64,000 bases of DNA from JADGRA01 sp052143535 (GTDB taxonomy: Bacteria > Myxococcota > Myxococcia > Myxococcales > Myxococcaceae), in the NCBI GenBank assembly GCA_052143535.1, contig JBKQSS010000091.1, positions 127,493 through 191,492 of the forward strand. The letters are read 5' to 3'. This document shows positions 7,700 through 17,155 of the stretch, piece after piece. How positions within the stretch are numbered: position 1 is the stretch's first letter; every line of letters starts with the position of its first letter. Under the pieces are notes generated by a model, which worked only from the letters and a program-made list of their open reading frames with translations, ran no database searches and was not told where the DNA came from. Position numbers and translations under genes: made by a program.

Positions 7700-10600
7700 T
7701 CGCCGCCTTGCTGACCGCGGTCCTGGCCGCTGGCCCGAGCGGGCCGGTCCTGCTGACACCGCTCGACAAAAGCGTCAATCCGGTCGTCACCAAGGTGCGG
7801 GAGAAACAGGAGTCCATCGACAAGCTGAAGCGCGACATCTTCAAGGTCGACCGGTCCATCATCGAAACCGAGCGGCTCATCGCCCGCAGCCGCACCGCCA
7901 GCTACCTGCCGGACCTCCAGTTCCGGCTGGCCGAGCTCTACGTCGAAAAGAGCCGGTATGTGTACTACCTGCAGGCGGAACAACGGGCCGAGGGCACCAG
8001 CGGTGCGATGGTCAGCCCGGAGACGCGTCTCTTCAAGCAGAAGGCGGTGCAGCTCTACTACCGCCTGTTACGGGAGTACCCAGACTTCCACGACGGCGAC
8101 AAGGTGACGTTCTACCTGGCCCACGAGCAGCGCGAGCTGGGGCAATTCGACGACATGCTGTCCACGCTGCGCGGGCTCATCGACAAGTACCCGAAGAGCG
8201 AGCTGCGGCTGGAGTCAGAGCAAATTCTGGGCGACTACTGGTTCGACAAGGCCAACCTCGACGAAGCCGAGAGGCACTACCAGGCCATCTTGGCCTTTCC
8301 GCCTTCCCCGGTGTCCGACTTGGCCCGCTACAAGATGGGCTGGATTCGCGTCAATCAGCAGCGCTTTAACGACGCAGTCGGGTTTTTCGAAGCGGCCGCA
8401 GGCAGCCCGCCCATTCCAGGCGTGGACTCGGCCAAGGCCCTCAACGTCAAGCGTGAGGCGCTCCTCGACCTGGTCTACAGCTACACCGAGGCCCGTCCTG
8501 CCAAGGGCGCTCTGCCCTATTTCGAAAAACTGTCCGACAGCCGCTCCACCTACGCACTGGCGCTCGACAAGCTGGGCAACCGCTATTTCATCAAGCAGCA
8601 GTACGAGTGGGCCATCCCCACCTTACGAAAGCTGATGGAGATTCAGCCCGACCCAGAGTTGGACATGGAGCGGGCGGAGAAAATCTACGACTCTCTCCGG
8701 GCGTCCAAAGGAAAAGTCCCCACCACGCAGCAGGACATTAAGTTTCTGGTGCGCGCTGCGGTCAACGTGAAAGTGGACGCCTTCAAGGACGAAACCACTC
8801 GTCGCAAGCAGCTCGCCGAGCTCGAAGAGATTACCCGCGACCTGGCAACGCAGCTACAGACCTTGGCCCAGAAGACAGCCACCCGCGAGGCGTATCTGGA
8901 CGCGGCGACTGCCTATAAGGAGTACCTGTCGCTGTTTCGGCCGGAAAAGTACGTCCGCGACATCATGCACAACCGAGCGGATTCGCTGTTCGCCGCCCGA
9001 GCTTTTCCGGAGGCGGCGCGTCAGTTCGAGGAGTTGCAGCGTTATGAAGAGCGCGCCAAGGACGCCAAGGGGATGGAGGCCGCTTCCTATGGCGCGCTGC
9101 TCAGCTCCTTCTCCGCGCTCAAGCCAGGCGAGGTTGAGCAAATCACCGCCTTCGAGGTGGCCGACGCGCGCCAGGCGCTGAAGATTGACGGCGCTGCATT
9201 CATCAGCAAGTACCCGCGCAACCCCAACGTCGTCACCTTGAAGTTCAACATTGCCCGCGCCTACTACGACGACGGTGAGTTCGAGAAGTCGAGCCAACTC
9301 TTCACTGCTTTCGCGCTGGAATACCCGGAGGACAAGGACGCCCCCGCGGCGGGAAAGCTGGCGCTCGACGGGCTTCGGCAAATCAACGACTTCAAGGGCA
9401 TCGAGGAAACGGCCCGGAAGTTCCTCGCCAGTTCACGCCTTCCGGCGACATTCCTGGCCGAGGTCCGCCGGACGCTCAGCGAGAGCAAGGGCGAGGCGCT
9501 GGGAGAGCTCGCGCTGCAGAGCTCGGCCGAGACCGGCGACGTGGTGGAGGGCCTGCTCAAGGTCGCTTCGGAGAACAAGTCCAACGACATTGGTGAAAAA
9601 GCTCTGTACGGCGCCTTCAGCGCGGCTCGGGAGAAGCACGACTTCACCAAGGAGCGGCAAATCGGTGCCAAGTTCATGGCCGACTACCCGAAGAGCAGCT
9701 TCGTACCGGACATCGCCAACACCCTTGGCCACGCCGCGGCAGAAGCCGGCCGCTTCACCGAGGCTGCCCAATGGTACGAGCAGGTGGGGGCGCGAATGGG
9801 CAACGACCCCGCGGCCTTCGAGGGTTGGATGTCCGGCGGCCGGCTTCGCGAGGCGATGCACGACTACCCGGCCGCCATCAAGGACTTCAGCGCCGCCGCC
9901 GCCATTCCAGGCAACCGGCGCGCCGACGCCTACGGCGCCCTGGCACAGGTCAAGCTCCGGGCGAATGACCTCGCCGGGGCGAAGGCAGCGGCGGAAGCCG
10001 CTCTCAAGCTAGACAAGAGCCAGCCGCTGGCCGCGTCGGTTTATGCCGAGGCTTCCTCCAAGCTCGGCGGAGAGCGGCCCGATGTCGTCGCTCGCACTCT
10101 GGCCACGGTGGTCAACTCGCCCAACGGACAGGGGGAGGAGACAGCACGGGGCCTCTGGTACCTCGGCGACATGCTGTACCGGAACTTCAAGACCATTCCA
10201 GCGGACCACATTGACCAGAAGGTGGCGGCGCTGCAGCAGCTGCAGGGCGTCTACAACCAGTCGGCGTCGATGGGCTCGGCGGAGTGGGCAGTCGCCTCCC
10301 TGTGGAAGCTCGGGCTGGCGCTGCAGTCTCTGGCCGAGACGGTAGAGGCGACGCCCGTTCCGGCCGGCGCCACGGCGGCGCAAGCGCAACAATTCAAAAC
10401 CGCCGTCCAGCAGCAGGTGCAACCCATCAAGGACCAAGCCGAGGAGGCGTTTAAGACGTGCCTCGCCCGTGCCTCACAGCTCGAGGTGTACAGCGAGGCC
10501 GTCCTGGGCTGCCGGAGCAAGAGCGAGTCGGTGCGCTCGCCACTGCCGTCACCCGGTTCGCCCGGGGCCCTCCCGGGCAACATCGCCGAGCTCCAGAGGC

Positions 10601-10965
10601 AGGCCGAGGCGAAGCAGGATGCTGCGTCGATGGAGGCGCTCGGCCTGGCCTACCTCGACGCCCGGCAGATGGGGCAGGCACAGCTCACCCTGTCACGCGC
10701 CACCGAGCTTCAGGAGACGCGCGCCTCGGCCCAGAACGCTCTGGGCATCGCGCTGCTTTACCAAGGTGAACCGATGCTCGCCCGGGCTGCCTACGACAAG
10801 GCGCTCGAGGCCGACCCCGCCTATGACAAGGCCCGCGCCAACCTGGCGGCACTCAAGTGTCGCTATGGCGACGTGGAGGGGGCACGGAAAGAGCTGGCGC
10901 AAGTCAAAAACCCGGCGTCGGTCCACGGCTCCGACGTCGACCCCGACTGGAGGGCCTGCAAGTGA
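7696..10965 (+). CDS. Large periplasmic TPR protein, GltD/AgmU-like
   Basis: Protein of 1089 residues. GTG 7696 overlaps the previous stop by 4 nt. A short signal sequence (residues 1-15) is followed by a coiled-coil-like segment (about 25-60: KVREKQESIDKL) and then continuous TPR-like helical repeats to the C-terminus; the last recognisable TPRs are at about 960-1060. Size, position and repeat content resemble AgmU/GltD, the periplasmic and outer-membrane-associated TPR scaffold of the gliding complex, and its Nfs paralogue. Family-level similarity is inferred from architecture, so another large TPR scaffold is possible. No frameshift or composition break is visible. It overlaps the next small gene by 4 nt. 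Confidence 0.6.
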   Translation: MIAALLTAVLAAGPSGPVLLTPLDKSVNPVVTKVREKQESIDKLKRDIFKVDRSIIETERLIARSRTASYLPDLQFRLAELYVEKSRYVYYLQAEQRAEGTSGAMVSPETRLFKQKAVQLYYRLLREYPDFHDGDKVTFYLAHEQRELGQFDDMLSTLRGLIDKYPKSELRLESEQILGDYWFDKANLDEAERHYQAILAFPPSPVSDLARYKMGWIRVNQQRFNDAVGFFEAAAGSPPIPGVDSAKALNVKREALLDLVYSYTEARPAKGALPYFEKLSDSRSTYALALDKLGNRYFIKQQYEWAIPTLRKLMEIQPDPELDMERAEKIYDSLRASKGKVPTTQQDIKFLVRAAVNVKVDAFKDETTRRKQLAELEEITRDLATQLQTLAQKTATREAYLDAATAYKEYLSLFRPEKYVRDIMHNRADSLFAARAFPEAARQFEELQRYEERAKDAKGMEAASYGALLSSFSALKPGEVEQITAFEVADARQALKIDGAAFISKYPRNPNVVTLKFNIARAYYDDGEFEKSSQLFTAFALEYPEDKDAPAAGKLALDGLRQINDFKGIEETARKFLASSRLPATFLAEVRRTLSESKGEALGELALQSSAETGDVVEGLLKVASENKSNDIGEKALYGAFSAAREKHDFTKERQIGAKFMADYPKSSFVPDIANTLGHAAAEAGRFTEAAQWYEQVGARMGNDPAAFEGWMSGGRLREAMHDYPAAIKDFSAAAAIPGNRRADAYGALAQVKLRANDLAGAKAAAEAALKLDKSQPLAASVYAEASSKLGGERPDVVARTLATVVNSPNGQGEETARGLWYLGDMLYRNFKTIPADHIDQKVAALQQLQGVYNQSASMGSAEWAVASLWKLGLALQSLAETVEATPVPAGATAAQAQQFKTAVQQQVQPIKDQAEEAFKTCLARASQLEVYSEAVLGCRSKSESVRSPLPSPGSPGALPGNIAELQRQAEAKQDAASMEALGLAYLDARQMGQAQLTLSRATELQETRASAQNALGIALLYQGEPMLARAAYDKALEADPAYDKARANLAALKCRYGDVEGARKELAQVKNPASVHGSDVDPDWRACK

Positions 10966-11465
10966 GGTGGCTCGCCCTGGCGGTGTTTACGCTCGGTTTG
11001 CTCTGCTGCGGGCCGCAGCAAATACAAGGCAGCCTGAGCTCGTTGCTCAACCTCCAGTACAACACCGTGCGTCTCGGCTACACGGGAGGTTCGGTCGACG
11101 GCGGCGTCATGACCAACGGCGAGGTGTCCGTTGCCTTCCTCGAGGTTTCGGGGAAAACCGAAAGTGCCGTCCTCGTCGTCACCGAGGACCTGACCGACTT
11201 GCAGGTGGAGCCCGGCGGAGTGGTGAACCTCACCCAGGTTCCGCCCTCCGGCGTCGGCCAGCGGGGGGTGGTGACACGGGCCGTGGCCAACGACCCGGTC
11301 ACGACTTTCCCGGCACTGCAGCGCGGCTCGATGACGCTCGGGGGGACCCCGATTCCCGGCTCCGGACAATCAATGGGCGGCGCCTTTAACGTCACCTTCG
11401 AAGACTGCCCGGAGTTCGCCTGCGGCTTCACGGCCTTCGCCTCTTTCACCGCCCAGGTGCAATGA
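10962..11465 (+). CDS. Small lipoprotein-like protein of the Glt-like operon
   Basis: Protein of 167 residues. GTG 10962 overlaps the stop of the large TPR gene (GTGA) and places a hydrophobic signal ending LLCCG at the N-terminus, so it is probably a lipoprotein with Cys 15 or 16 as the lipid anchor. The mature part is beta-rich, Gly/Val/Thr-rich and ends with a Cys-containing block (DCPEFACGF). No family recognised. Its position inside a chain of 4-nt overlaps makes it very likely a structural partner of the TPR and barrel proteins. It overlaps the following coiled-coil lipoprotein by 4 nt. Confidence 0.65.
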   Translation: MRWLALAVFTLGLLCCGPQQIQGSLSSLLNLQYNTVRLGYTGGSVDGGVMTNGEVSVAFLEVSGKTESAVLVVTEDLTDLQVEPGGVVNLTQVPPSGVGQRGVVTRAVANDPVTTFPALQRGSMTLGGTPIPGSGQSMGGAFNVTFEDCPEFACGFTAFASFTAQVQ

Positions 11466-12115
11466 TGAGACAGTCCCCGAGACTCCTGCCGCTGGTCGGC
11501 CTGTTGGCGTTCGGCGCCGGGTGCGGCGGACACTACAACACCAAGGTTCCGGACGACCTGGTGCGGCAGTTGCCATATGAGAACAAGATTGACCTGTTGG
11601 AAGCGGAGAACGACCTCTTCATCGCCTACGACAAAGTCGACGAAACAGAGAATGAGGTTTCTCGGACCCGCGACCAGATTCGTCGTGCCAAGCGCGCCGA
11701 GGGCATCGCCAGCGACGAGGTGGGCCAGGCCAAGGACCCAGCGAGCAAGGAGATTGCTCAGCTGACGGTCGAGGAAGTGCGGGCCCGCATCGACTACCTC
11801 AGAGCGCGACAGGCACTCAACGTCCAAGCCCGCGAGGTGGAGGAAGTGGCGCGGCAGTGCGCGGTCGCGCGCTACCAGCTGGCGCGTCTGCTCGCCGTGC
11901 GGAAGGCAAAGGTGAAGGGCAGCGAGGGCTACAAGCCGGAGGACTTCGAGCGCCAGGTGAAGTCTTGCGACGCGGAAGTGGCCGACCGGAGGAAGGGCCT
12001 CAAACCGGACGAAGAGACGCTGAGCAAAACGCGCGCCGACTGGGACAAGCGCAAGGAAGTGCTTGCCAAGCGGACCTTTGATGCTCGGGCCAGTCCCTTC
12101 GTGGAGCGCCTCTGA
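11462..12115 (+). CDS. Coiled-coil lipoprotein of the Glt-like operon
   Basis: Protein of 217 residues. ATG 11462 overlaps the previous stop by 4 nt. The N-terminal signal ends FGAGC (Cys 21). From about residue 40 to 205 the protein is highly charged and almost certainly one long helical coiled coil (heptad-like Leu/Ala spacing, RARIDYLRARQALN, many Glu/Lys/Arg). It carries two internal Cys (about 138 and 170). An outer-membrane-anchored coiled coil could reach into the periplasm to contact the TPR scaffold; that is inference. No named family recognised. It shares one base with the next start (TGATG). Confidence 0.65.
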   Translation: MMRQSPRLLPLVGLLAFGAGCGGHYNTKVPDDLVRQLPYENKIDLLEAENDLFIAYDKVDETENEVSRTRDQIRRAKRAEGIASDEVGQAKDPASKEIAQLTVEEVRARIDYLRARQALNVQAREVEEVARQCAVARYQLARLLAVRKAKVKGSEGYKPEDFERQVKSCDAEVADRRKGLKPDEETLSKTRADWDKRKEVLAKRTFDARASPFVERL

Positions 12116-14034
12116 TGACCTTCTGGCTGCTGGCGCTGTCGCTCCTCGCGGCCGACCCCGACCCGGAGCAGGCCGAGCTCCGCAAGGCCGTGCAGGAAGA
12201 GAGCGCGCGGGTGGAGGCGGCGCCGGATGATGCCGAGGCGCTGCAGCGTCTGGGCCTGGCCTTCCTCTCGCTTGGCGAGCCAGAGAAAGCGGTCGGCCCC
12301 CTACGCGAGCTGGTCCGTCGCCACGACGGGCCGACCGCCCGGCTCCTCTTGGCGCGGGCGCTGCGCCTCTCCGGGGAGGGCACCGAGGCACGAGCGGTTC
12401 TGGTGGCGGCCATCGCCGCCTTCCCTGGGGATGCGTCGCTGCATGCCGAGCGCGGCCTGATGGCGCGGCGCTTCGATGAAACCGAGGTGGCCATTGTCGA
12501 GTACGGACGGGCGGTCGAGCTGCAGCCGCAGGATGCCGCGTTCCGCTTCAACCTCGCCGAGGCGCAACACCACGCCGGACGGCTAGACGAGGCAATCGAG
12601 GGTTACCGCAGGGCGCTCTCGATGGACCCCACGCTTGGTGCCGCCCAAGTGAACCTAGGCAAAGCCCTCGCCGAAAAGGGACTCACCGCAGAAGCGAAAG
12701 ACACGCTGCTGGCTGCGGCGCGCACCGGCGTCGCTGACCCGGCGGTGCATTACAACCTTGGCGTGTTGTTGATGAAGGAAGGAAATGTCGACGGCGCGAT
12801 TGCATCCTTTGAGCGCGCGTTGACGCTCAATCCCGCCTACGCCCAGGCGCACAACAACCTCGGCGTCGCGCTGATGGATGGCAAAGATGACGTCGCTGGA
12901 GCGACGCGACAGTTCCAAGCTGCCACGCAAGCGGACGCAAGCTACGCCGATGCCTGGTTCAACCTCGGGCTCGCCCAGTTCCGCGCCGGAGACAACGGCC
13001 GGGCCACCAAGTCCTTCGAGCACGCCTTGGCGCTGCAGCCCAAGGCGAGCGGCCCCTACACGCAACTCGGCCAGCTGTACTTGAAAATGGGGAAGCGCAA
13101 GGAGGCGGTGGAGGCCTTCCAGAAGGCCATCGCCCTGCGCGCAGACGACCCGAAGGCATCGCACAGTGCCGAGCCCTTCAAAGGGCTGGCTCTGGCCTAC
13201 GTCGGCCAGGGAAAGTTCGTCAACGCCATCGAGACGCTGCAGCGGGCGGTCCACGAGTTTCCCGACGACGCCAGCGCGCGCGCTGCCTTGGCCGACGCGT
13301 ATTTGGCAATGGGCGACCTCGACCGCGCCATCATCGAAGGGGAGAAGCGCGTCGCTCTCTCCCCAACCGTCGAAGCTCGGCTCGACCTCGCCAGCCTCTA
13401 CGCGCGCAAGCGGGTCGCTGGCAAGGCGGAGCCCCTCTTCAAGTCGGTACTGAGTGAGGCGCCCGACAACCTGGCGGCCACGTTGGGGTTGGCAGACCTC
13501 TACCTGGCCATGGGCAACTGGCAGGCCGCCGAGTCGCTCCTCTCGGCGGCGAAGGAAAAACGGCCCGACGACACCTCCATTCTCTCGCGCCTGGGCATCC
13601 TCCATGCCCGAAAAGGACGGCCGGACCTGGCGCTCCCGGAGCTCGAGGCAGTGGTACGCCGAGACCCAACCCAGCTCGAAGCCAAAGCCGAGCTGGGCTT
13701 CCTCTACTTCAGGGGAGGCGACCCAGACGCGGCAGCCAAAATGCTGCGGGCGGTGCTGGCCGCGGACCCACGGCAGCCCTATGGACTGCTCTATCTCGGC
13801 CACGTCCTGTACGAGCAGCGACAACCGGCCAAGGCCGAGGAGGCCTTCAAGGCGGCGGCCGACGCGGACCCGGGCGCCGCGGAGCCCCACTACGCGCTCG
13901 GGCAGCTGTACGAGGCGCAGGGCAAGAAGAAGGAGGCCTTAGCCGAGTACCAACGAGCGTCGGCCCTGCAGAAGGACCATCCCTACGCGGCCGAAGCGGC
14001 GAAGCGCATCGCGGCACAAACCACCACCCAGTAA
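12115..14034 (+). CDS. Exported TPR protein, last gene of the Glt-like operon
   Basis: Protein of 639 residues beginning at ATG 12115, one base inside the preceding stop. A short signal peptide (MTFWLLALSLLA) is followed by about 17 canonical TPRs of 34 residues, running nearly from residue 30 to the end; repeats such as AVHYNLGVLLMKEGNVDGAI and AYAQAHNNLGVAL show the W/L-G-A-P pattern. The Glt and Nfs systems contain a TPR lipoprotein (GltE/AglT), but this protein lacks an obvious lipobox Cys, so equivalence is uncertain. The gene ends the plus-strand run; 23 bases separate it from a convergent gene. Confidence 0.65.
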   Translation: MTFWLLALSLLAADPDPEQAELRKAVQEESARVEAAPDDAEALQRLGLAFLSLGEPEKAVGPLRELVRRHDGPTARLLLARALRLSGEGTEARAVLVAAIAAFPGDASLHAERGLMARRFDETEVAIVEYGRAVELQPQDAAFRFNLAEAQHHAGRLDEAIEGYRRALSMDPTLGAAQVNLGKALAEKGLTAEAKDTLLAAARTGVADPAVHYNLGVLLMKEGNVDGAIASFERALTLNPAYAQAHNNLGVALMDGKDDVAGATRQFQAATQADASYADAWFNLGLAQFRAGDNGRATKSFEHALALQPKASGPYTQLGQLYLKMGKRKEAVEAFQKAIALRADDPKASHSAEPFKGLALAYVGQGKFVNAIETLQRAVHEFPDDASARAALADAYLAMGDLDRAIIEGEKRVALSPTVEARLDLASLYARKRVAGKAEPLFKSVLSEAPDNLAATLGLADLYLAMGNWQAAESLLSAAKEKRPDDTSILSRLGILHARKGRPDLALPELEAVVRRDPTQLEAKAELGFLYFRGGDPDAAAKMLRAVLAADPRQPYGLLYLGHVLYEQRQPAKAEEAFKAAADADPGAAEPHYALGQLYEAQGKKKEALAEYQRASALQKDHPYAAEAAKRIAAQTTTQ

Positions 14035-14057
14035 GCCGGCATGGCCGCGGGGCGAGG

Positions 14058-15131
14058 CTAGCGGCGCCCGAAATGCGAGGAAACCGGCGCTGCGCCGCCG
14101 CGACTGGCGGCGGCAGGCTTCTGCCACATCGGCTCAGCGTGCTGTGCAATCGAGCCGCTCCAGCTGGCCACGGCGGCTTCGCGGCCAACCGCCTCAGCGC
14201 TCGAGGCAGCGGGCGCGGGGCCGCGCGCTTCGGCAAATGCAGGCGCTCCCGGGGAGTCAGGCGTGTACGCGCCACGCGGCGGAGAGTGTCCGCCCGAGGA
14301 GGGCGATGCCGGCGGCGGCCTCGGGGCCGGCGGCGGCCGACTGGGAGGCGGCGCTTGGTGGGCGGCCGCATTGCGCACCGCGCCCGGGCCTCCGGAGTAC
14401 CCGCGCGGCGGTTGCAATTGAATGGGCTGAATGCGCCCCGGCGCGGGCGGCGTGAAGTTACCGGCCACACGCTGGATGGGTTGAGCGCTGAGGCGCTCCA
14501 CCTGCGCGACAGGTGGGCCGGCGTACCAGCGCGCGCCCCCGTAGGCGACCGCCTGATGCACTGGCGCGGTGGCCGCGTAGGCGTAGTGGATGTTTTCCAC
14601 GGGCAGGCGGTGGCTCCAAAAGCTTCCCGCGAAGTGAGCCGCCGGGACGAAGCACCAGTAGGGACGCCACGGCTGCACCACCACCGACCAGCCAATGGGC
14701 GGAAGCGGCGCCCAGCCGATGTACCCACCACCGAGACGCCAATCCACCCAAGCCGGCGCCCAAACCGTGCCGGGCACCCAAATCCATCCGTAATTCGCGT
14801 CCATGGCCCAGCGCCCGTAGTGGAAGGGCGCCCAACCCCAGGCGTAGTCACTCTCGAAGTACCAGCCGTAATCCGAGGCCACCCATTGCCCGTTGGTGGC
14901 ATAGGGCTGAAAGTCGTCGCCGACGACATTGGCCGCAGGCCGCCAGGCGCGGGTGCCATCCACGTCCACCCATTCCCCATAGGGGGAGAGGGCATCATCA
15001 AAATTGGCCTGCACGTCGCCGTCTGGCGGAGGAATGGGAGTCCAGTCCTGGGCCGCCGCCCGCGCGCCTACAAGACTCATGGCCATTGCAAGAAAGCCAA
15101 TGAATCCAACGAGTTGCCTCTTGACTACCAT
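14058..15131 (-). CDS. Secreted YXWGXW-repeat protein (DUF6600-type)
   Basis: Protein of 357 residues. I choose ATG 15131 over an ATG 24 nt upstream because it gives a compact signal peptide (MVVKRQLVGF..., cleavage after ARA). The mature N-terminal half (about 30-190) is full of Trp/Tyr/Gly motifs (YGEWVDVDG, YAWGWAPFHYGRW, GWIWVPGTVWAPAWV, GGGYIGWAPLPP), the signature of the YXWGXW/DUF6600 family of envelope proteins. The C-terminal half (200-357) is Pro/Ala/Ser-rich and disordered. The role of the family is poorly known; related proteins occur near FecR-like or stress genes. It is separated from the upstream minus-strand lipoprotein gene by 219 bases, so it probably has its own promoter. 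Confidence 0.75.
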   Translation of the reverse strand: MVVKRQLVGFIGFLAMAMSLVGARAAAQDWTPIPPPDGDVQANFDDALSPYGEWVDVDGTRAWRPAANVVGDDFQPYATNGQWVASDYGWYFESDYAWGWAPFHYGRWAMDANYGWIWVPGTVWAPAWVDWRLGGGYIGWAPLPPIGWSVVVQPWRPYWCFVPAAHFAGSFWSHRLPVENIHYAYAATAPVHQAVAYGGARWYAGPPVAQVERLSAQPIQRVAGNFTPPAPGRIQPIQLQPPRGYSGGPGAVRNAAAHQAPPPSRPPPAPRPPPASPSSGGHSPPRGAYTPDSPGAPAFAEARGPAPAASSAEAVGREAAVASWSGSIAQHAEPMWQKPAAASRGGAAPVSSHFGRR

Positions 15132-15350
15132 CTTCGCCTGCCACCTTCCCTGCATCCCGGTGGCGTCACCCTGCCCGGCCGAGCCTTAGGAACAATTGGA
15201 CGAGGTCTCAGGGCCGAATGTTCAACCCCACCGCGCCGGGGAGCACTCCGGGGGAAGGGGTGCCCGAAGGGCCTGGTCCAAGGAGCCGTGCCTTCTCAGC
15301 GCTACTAAAAGGTGCGACGTCCACTTGGCTGCTGCGAGCAGTCGAGGCGC

Positions 15351-17153
15351 TCATTCGAATGGAACGAATTCGAGGTAGAGCGAGTTGCCCGGGTTTCGGG
15401 TGTCCATGATGTAGCCGCGGCCAAGTCCGTCCACCACCACCAACACGGGGTAGTTGTAGACGGGGTCCGCGCTCGCCCCCAGTTGGGTGATGCCGTGCCA
15501 GCCGCCGTCGACGTTATAGCGGCCGCCGCGCACCAGCAGCGGGCCTGCGCCTGCGTCGGTTTGCTTCAACCACGCGGCCAGCGCATTTCCGCTCGGGTCC
15601 ACCGCGATGACCGGCGAGTAGGAGAGGTTGCTCGGGTCGGAGTCGAGCGTCACCGGAGCGGACCAGGTGTCGCCGATTCGCGTGTAGCTGCTCGAGACCA
15701 CCGCGAAGCTGCCTCCGTCGCTCTGCTCTTGCCAAATGGCGATGGCATTCCCGTTCGCCGAGACGCCGACTTGCGGGTTGTAGGCCTGGATGGCGTCGTC
15801 GAGTTGCACCGCGGCATGGAAGGGGGTGGCGCGCGTGGCGTCCAAGGTCGAGGCGAAAATATGGCCGATGGCCGTTGCCGTCTCTGTTTCCCAGACGACC
15901 GCCCCGTACCCGTAAATTCCCATCGCGACGCGCGGAAACTGCGAGGGCGCGTCTGCGGCGGAGAGCGCGACCGGCGGGGGAAAGGTTCCGGTGCCCGGCA
16001 GGTAGGCAGCGAGGATTCGGGGCGGCCCACCATCAAACGTTGCCTGCTCCGACGGCCACGCCACCAGAGCGTCACTGGCGATGTCGCTGGCGACACTCAG
16101 GTTGCCTGGTGTCCCGGCCGGGTTGGCGCCCAGCGTCTCGTCGGTTTGGATGGTGCCGGCGGGCAACCACCCCGCATCGGTGACGAAATAGCTTCCGTAC
16201 ACCACCTGCTTGTCGACCACGGTCTCGAGCCACACCGCGAGCCCAGTGTTGACGTTGAAACCGACGACTTGCGGGAACTGCGACCTCGCCTCCGGCGGGG
16301 ACAACTCCTGGACGTACCTCCAGGCCTGGGAATTCGGGTCCCAGAAGCCGACTTCCGCCGAATAGGTAACCGGCCCCCCGTCTGTCGGCTGGTTGGTCCA
16401 AGCAGCGAACGCAGTCCCGTCGGAGGCAATGCCCACCGTCGGATTGCTGGCTTCCACACCGGCCGCCGCCTGAAGGGGGTCGGGCGCGGTGGTGGGACTG
16501 CCTCCTGAAGCAGAAACCCCGCCCAGCACTCCGAAGTCCATCTTTGTTGAGGGGAGTAGGTAGTCGACTGCTGTCACGACGTTGCCGAAGTAGTTGGTGC
16601 CCATCGCGTACAAGCCGGTCTGGGTGGCGTAGCGGAGGCTGCCACCGGAGGTGAAGACGCCGTCCCGGGTCGAGAAGTTGCTGGTGAACGGGGCCAGTGC
16701 ATTTCCCCCCAAATCCTTGATGGCGGAAGTCAACGTCACGACGTAGTCCGTCCCCAGTGCCAGTCCGCCGGCGACCGGCTTGAAGGTCGCGACCGACGCA
16801 TCGGCGGCATCGACTGTCACCAGGTACCCACCTGGGGATTGGAAGCCCTGGCCGATGACGGTGAAGGTTGTGTCCTTGATGCCCGCATCGAGAATGATGT
16901 CGGAGAAGGTGGCAACCACCACGCCATTTGCCGGCACCACATCGACGGCGCCGTCCGGAGGTTGGATTTCCGCCACGTAGGGGCCGGCGACGAGAAAACA
17001 CACCTTCAGGTTTGGGTCGCAGAAGGCCGGGTACTGGCAGTCCGCGTCTGTTGAGCAGGTGGTGCCGAAGCCGTTGCATCCCTCGATGGCGAGGACTGCC
17101 CAGCCAACGGCGACGGCGGCGAACAGGCCCCAACGCTTCTTGCAGGAAGTCAT
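15351..17153 (-). CDS. Lipoprotein with bacterial Ig-like (Big_5/SbsA) domain and repeat region
   Basis: Protein of 600 residues; the signal ends LAIEGC with Cys 26. A short Cys-rich stretch follows (CSTDADCQYPAFCDPN, residues about 33-52), of a kind common in myxobacterial lipoproteins. Residues about 58-165 match a Big_5/SbsA Ig-like domain (PPDGAVDVVPANGVVVATFS, FTSNFST). The remaining 430 residues carry repeated Trp/Gly-rich strands (AFAAWTNQ, ALVAWPSE, AIAIWQEQ, ALAAWLKQ), each about 55-60 residues apart, suggesting a beta-propeller. It starts 2 nt after the PEGA gene and is the third gene of a kinase-PEGA-lipoprotein unit. No enzymatic motif is seen; a surface sensing or adhesion role is speculative. 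Confidence 0.7.
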   Translation of the reverse strand: MTSCKKRWGLFAAVAVGWAVLAIEGCNGFGTTCSTDADCQYPAFCDPNLKVCFLVAGPYVAEIQPPDGAVDVVPANGVVVATFSDIILDAGIKDTTFTVIGQGFQSPGGYLVTVDAADASVATFKPVAGGLALGTDYVVTLTSAIKDLGGNALAPFTSNFSTRDGVFTSGGSLRYATQTGLYAMGTNYFGNVVTAVDYLLPSTKMDFGVLGGVSASGGSPTTAPDPLQAAAGVEASNPTVGIASDGTAFAAWTNQPTDGGPVTYSAEVGFWDPNSQAWRYVQELSPPEARSQFPQVVGFNVNTGLAVWLETVVDKQVVYGSYFVTDAGWLPAGTIQTDETLGANPAGTPGNLSVASDIASDALVAWPSEQATFDGGPPRILAAYLPGTGTFPPPVALSAADAPSQFPRVAMGIYGYGAVVWETETATAIGHIFASTLDATRATPFHAAVQLDDAIQAYNPQVGVSANGNAIAIWQEQSDGGSFAVVSSSYTRIGDTWSAPVTLDSDPSNLSYSPVIAVDPSGNALAAWLKQTDAGAGPLLVRGGRYNVDGGWHGITQLGASADPVYNYPVLVVVDGLGRGYIMDTRNPGNSLYLEFVPFE

Positions 17154-17155
17154 AA

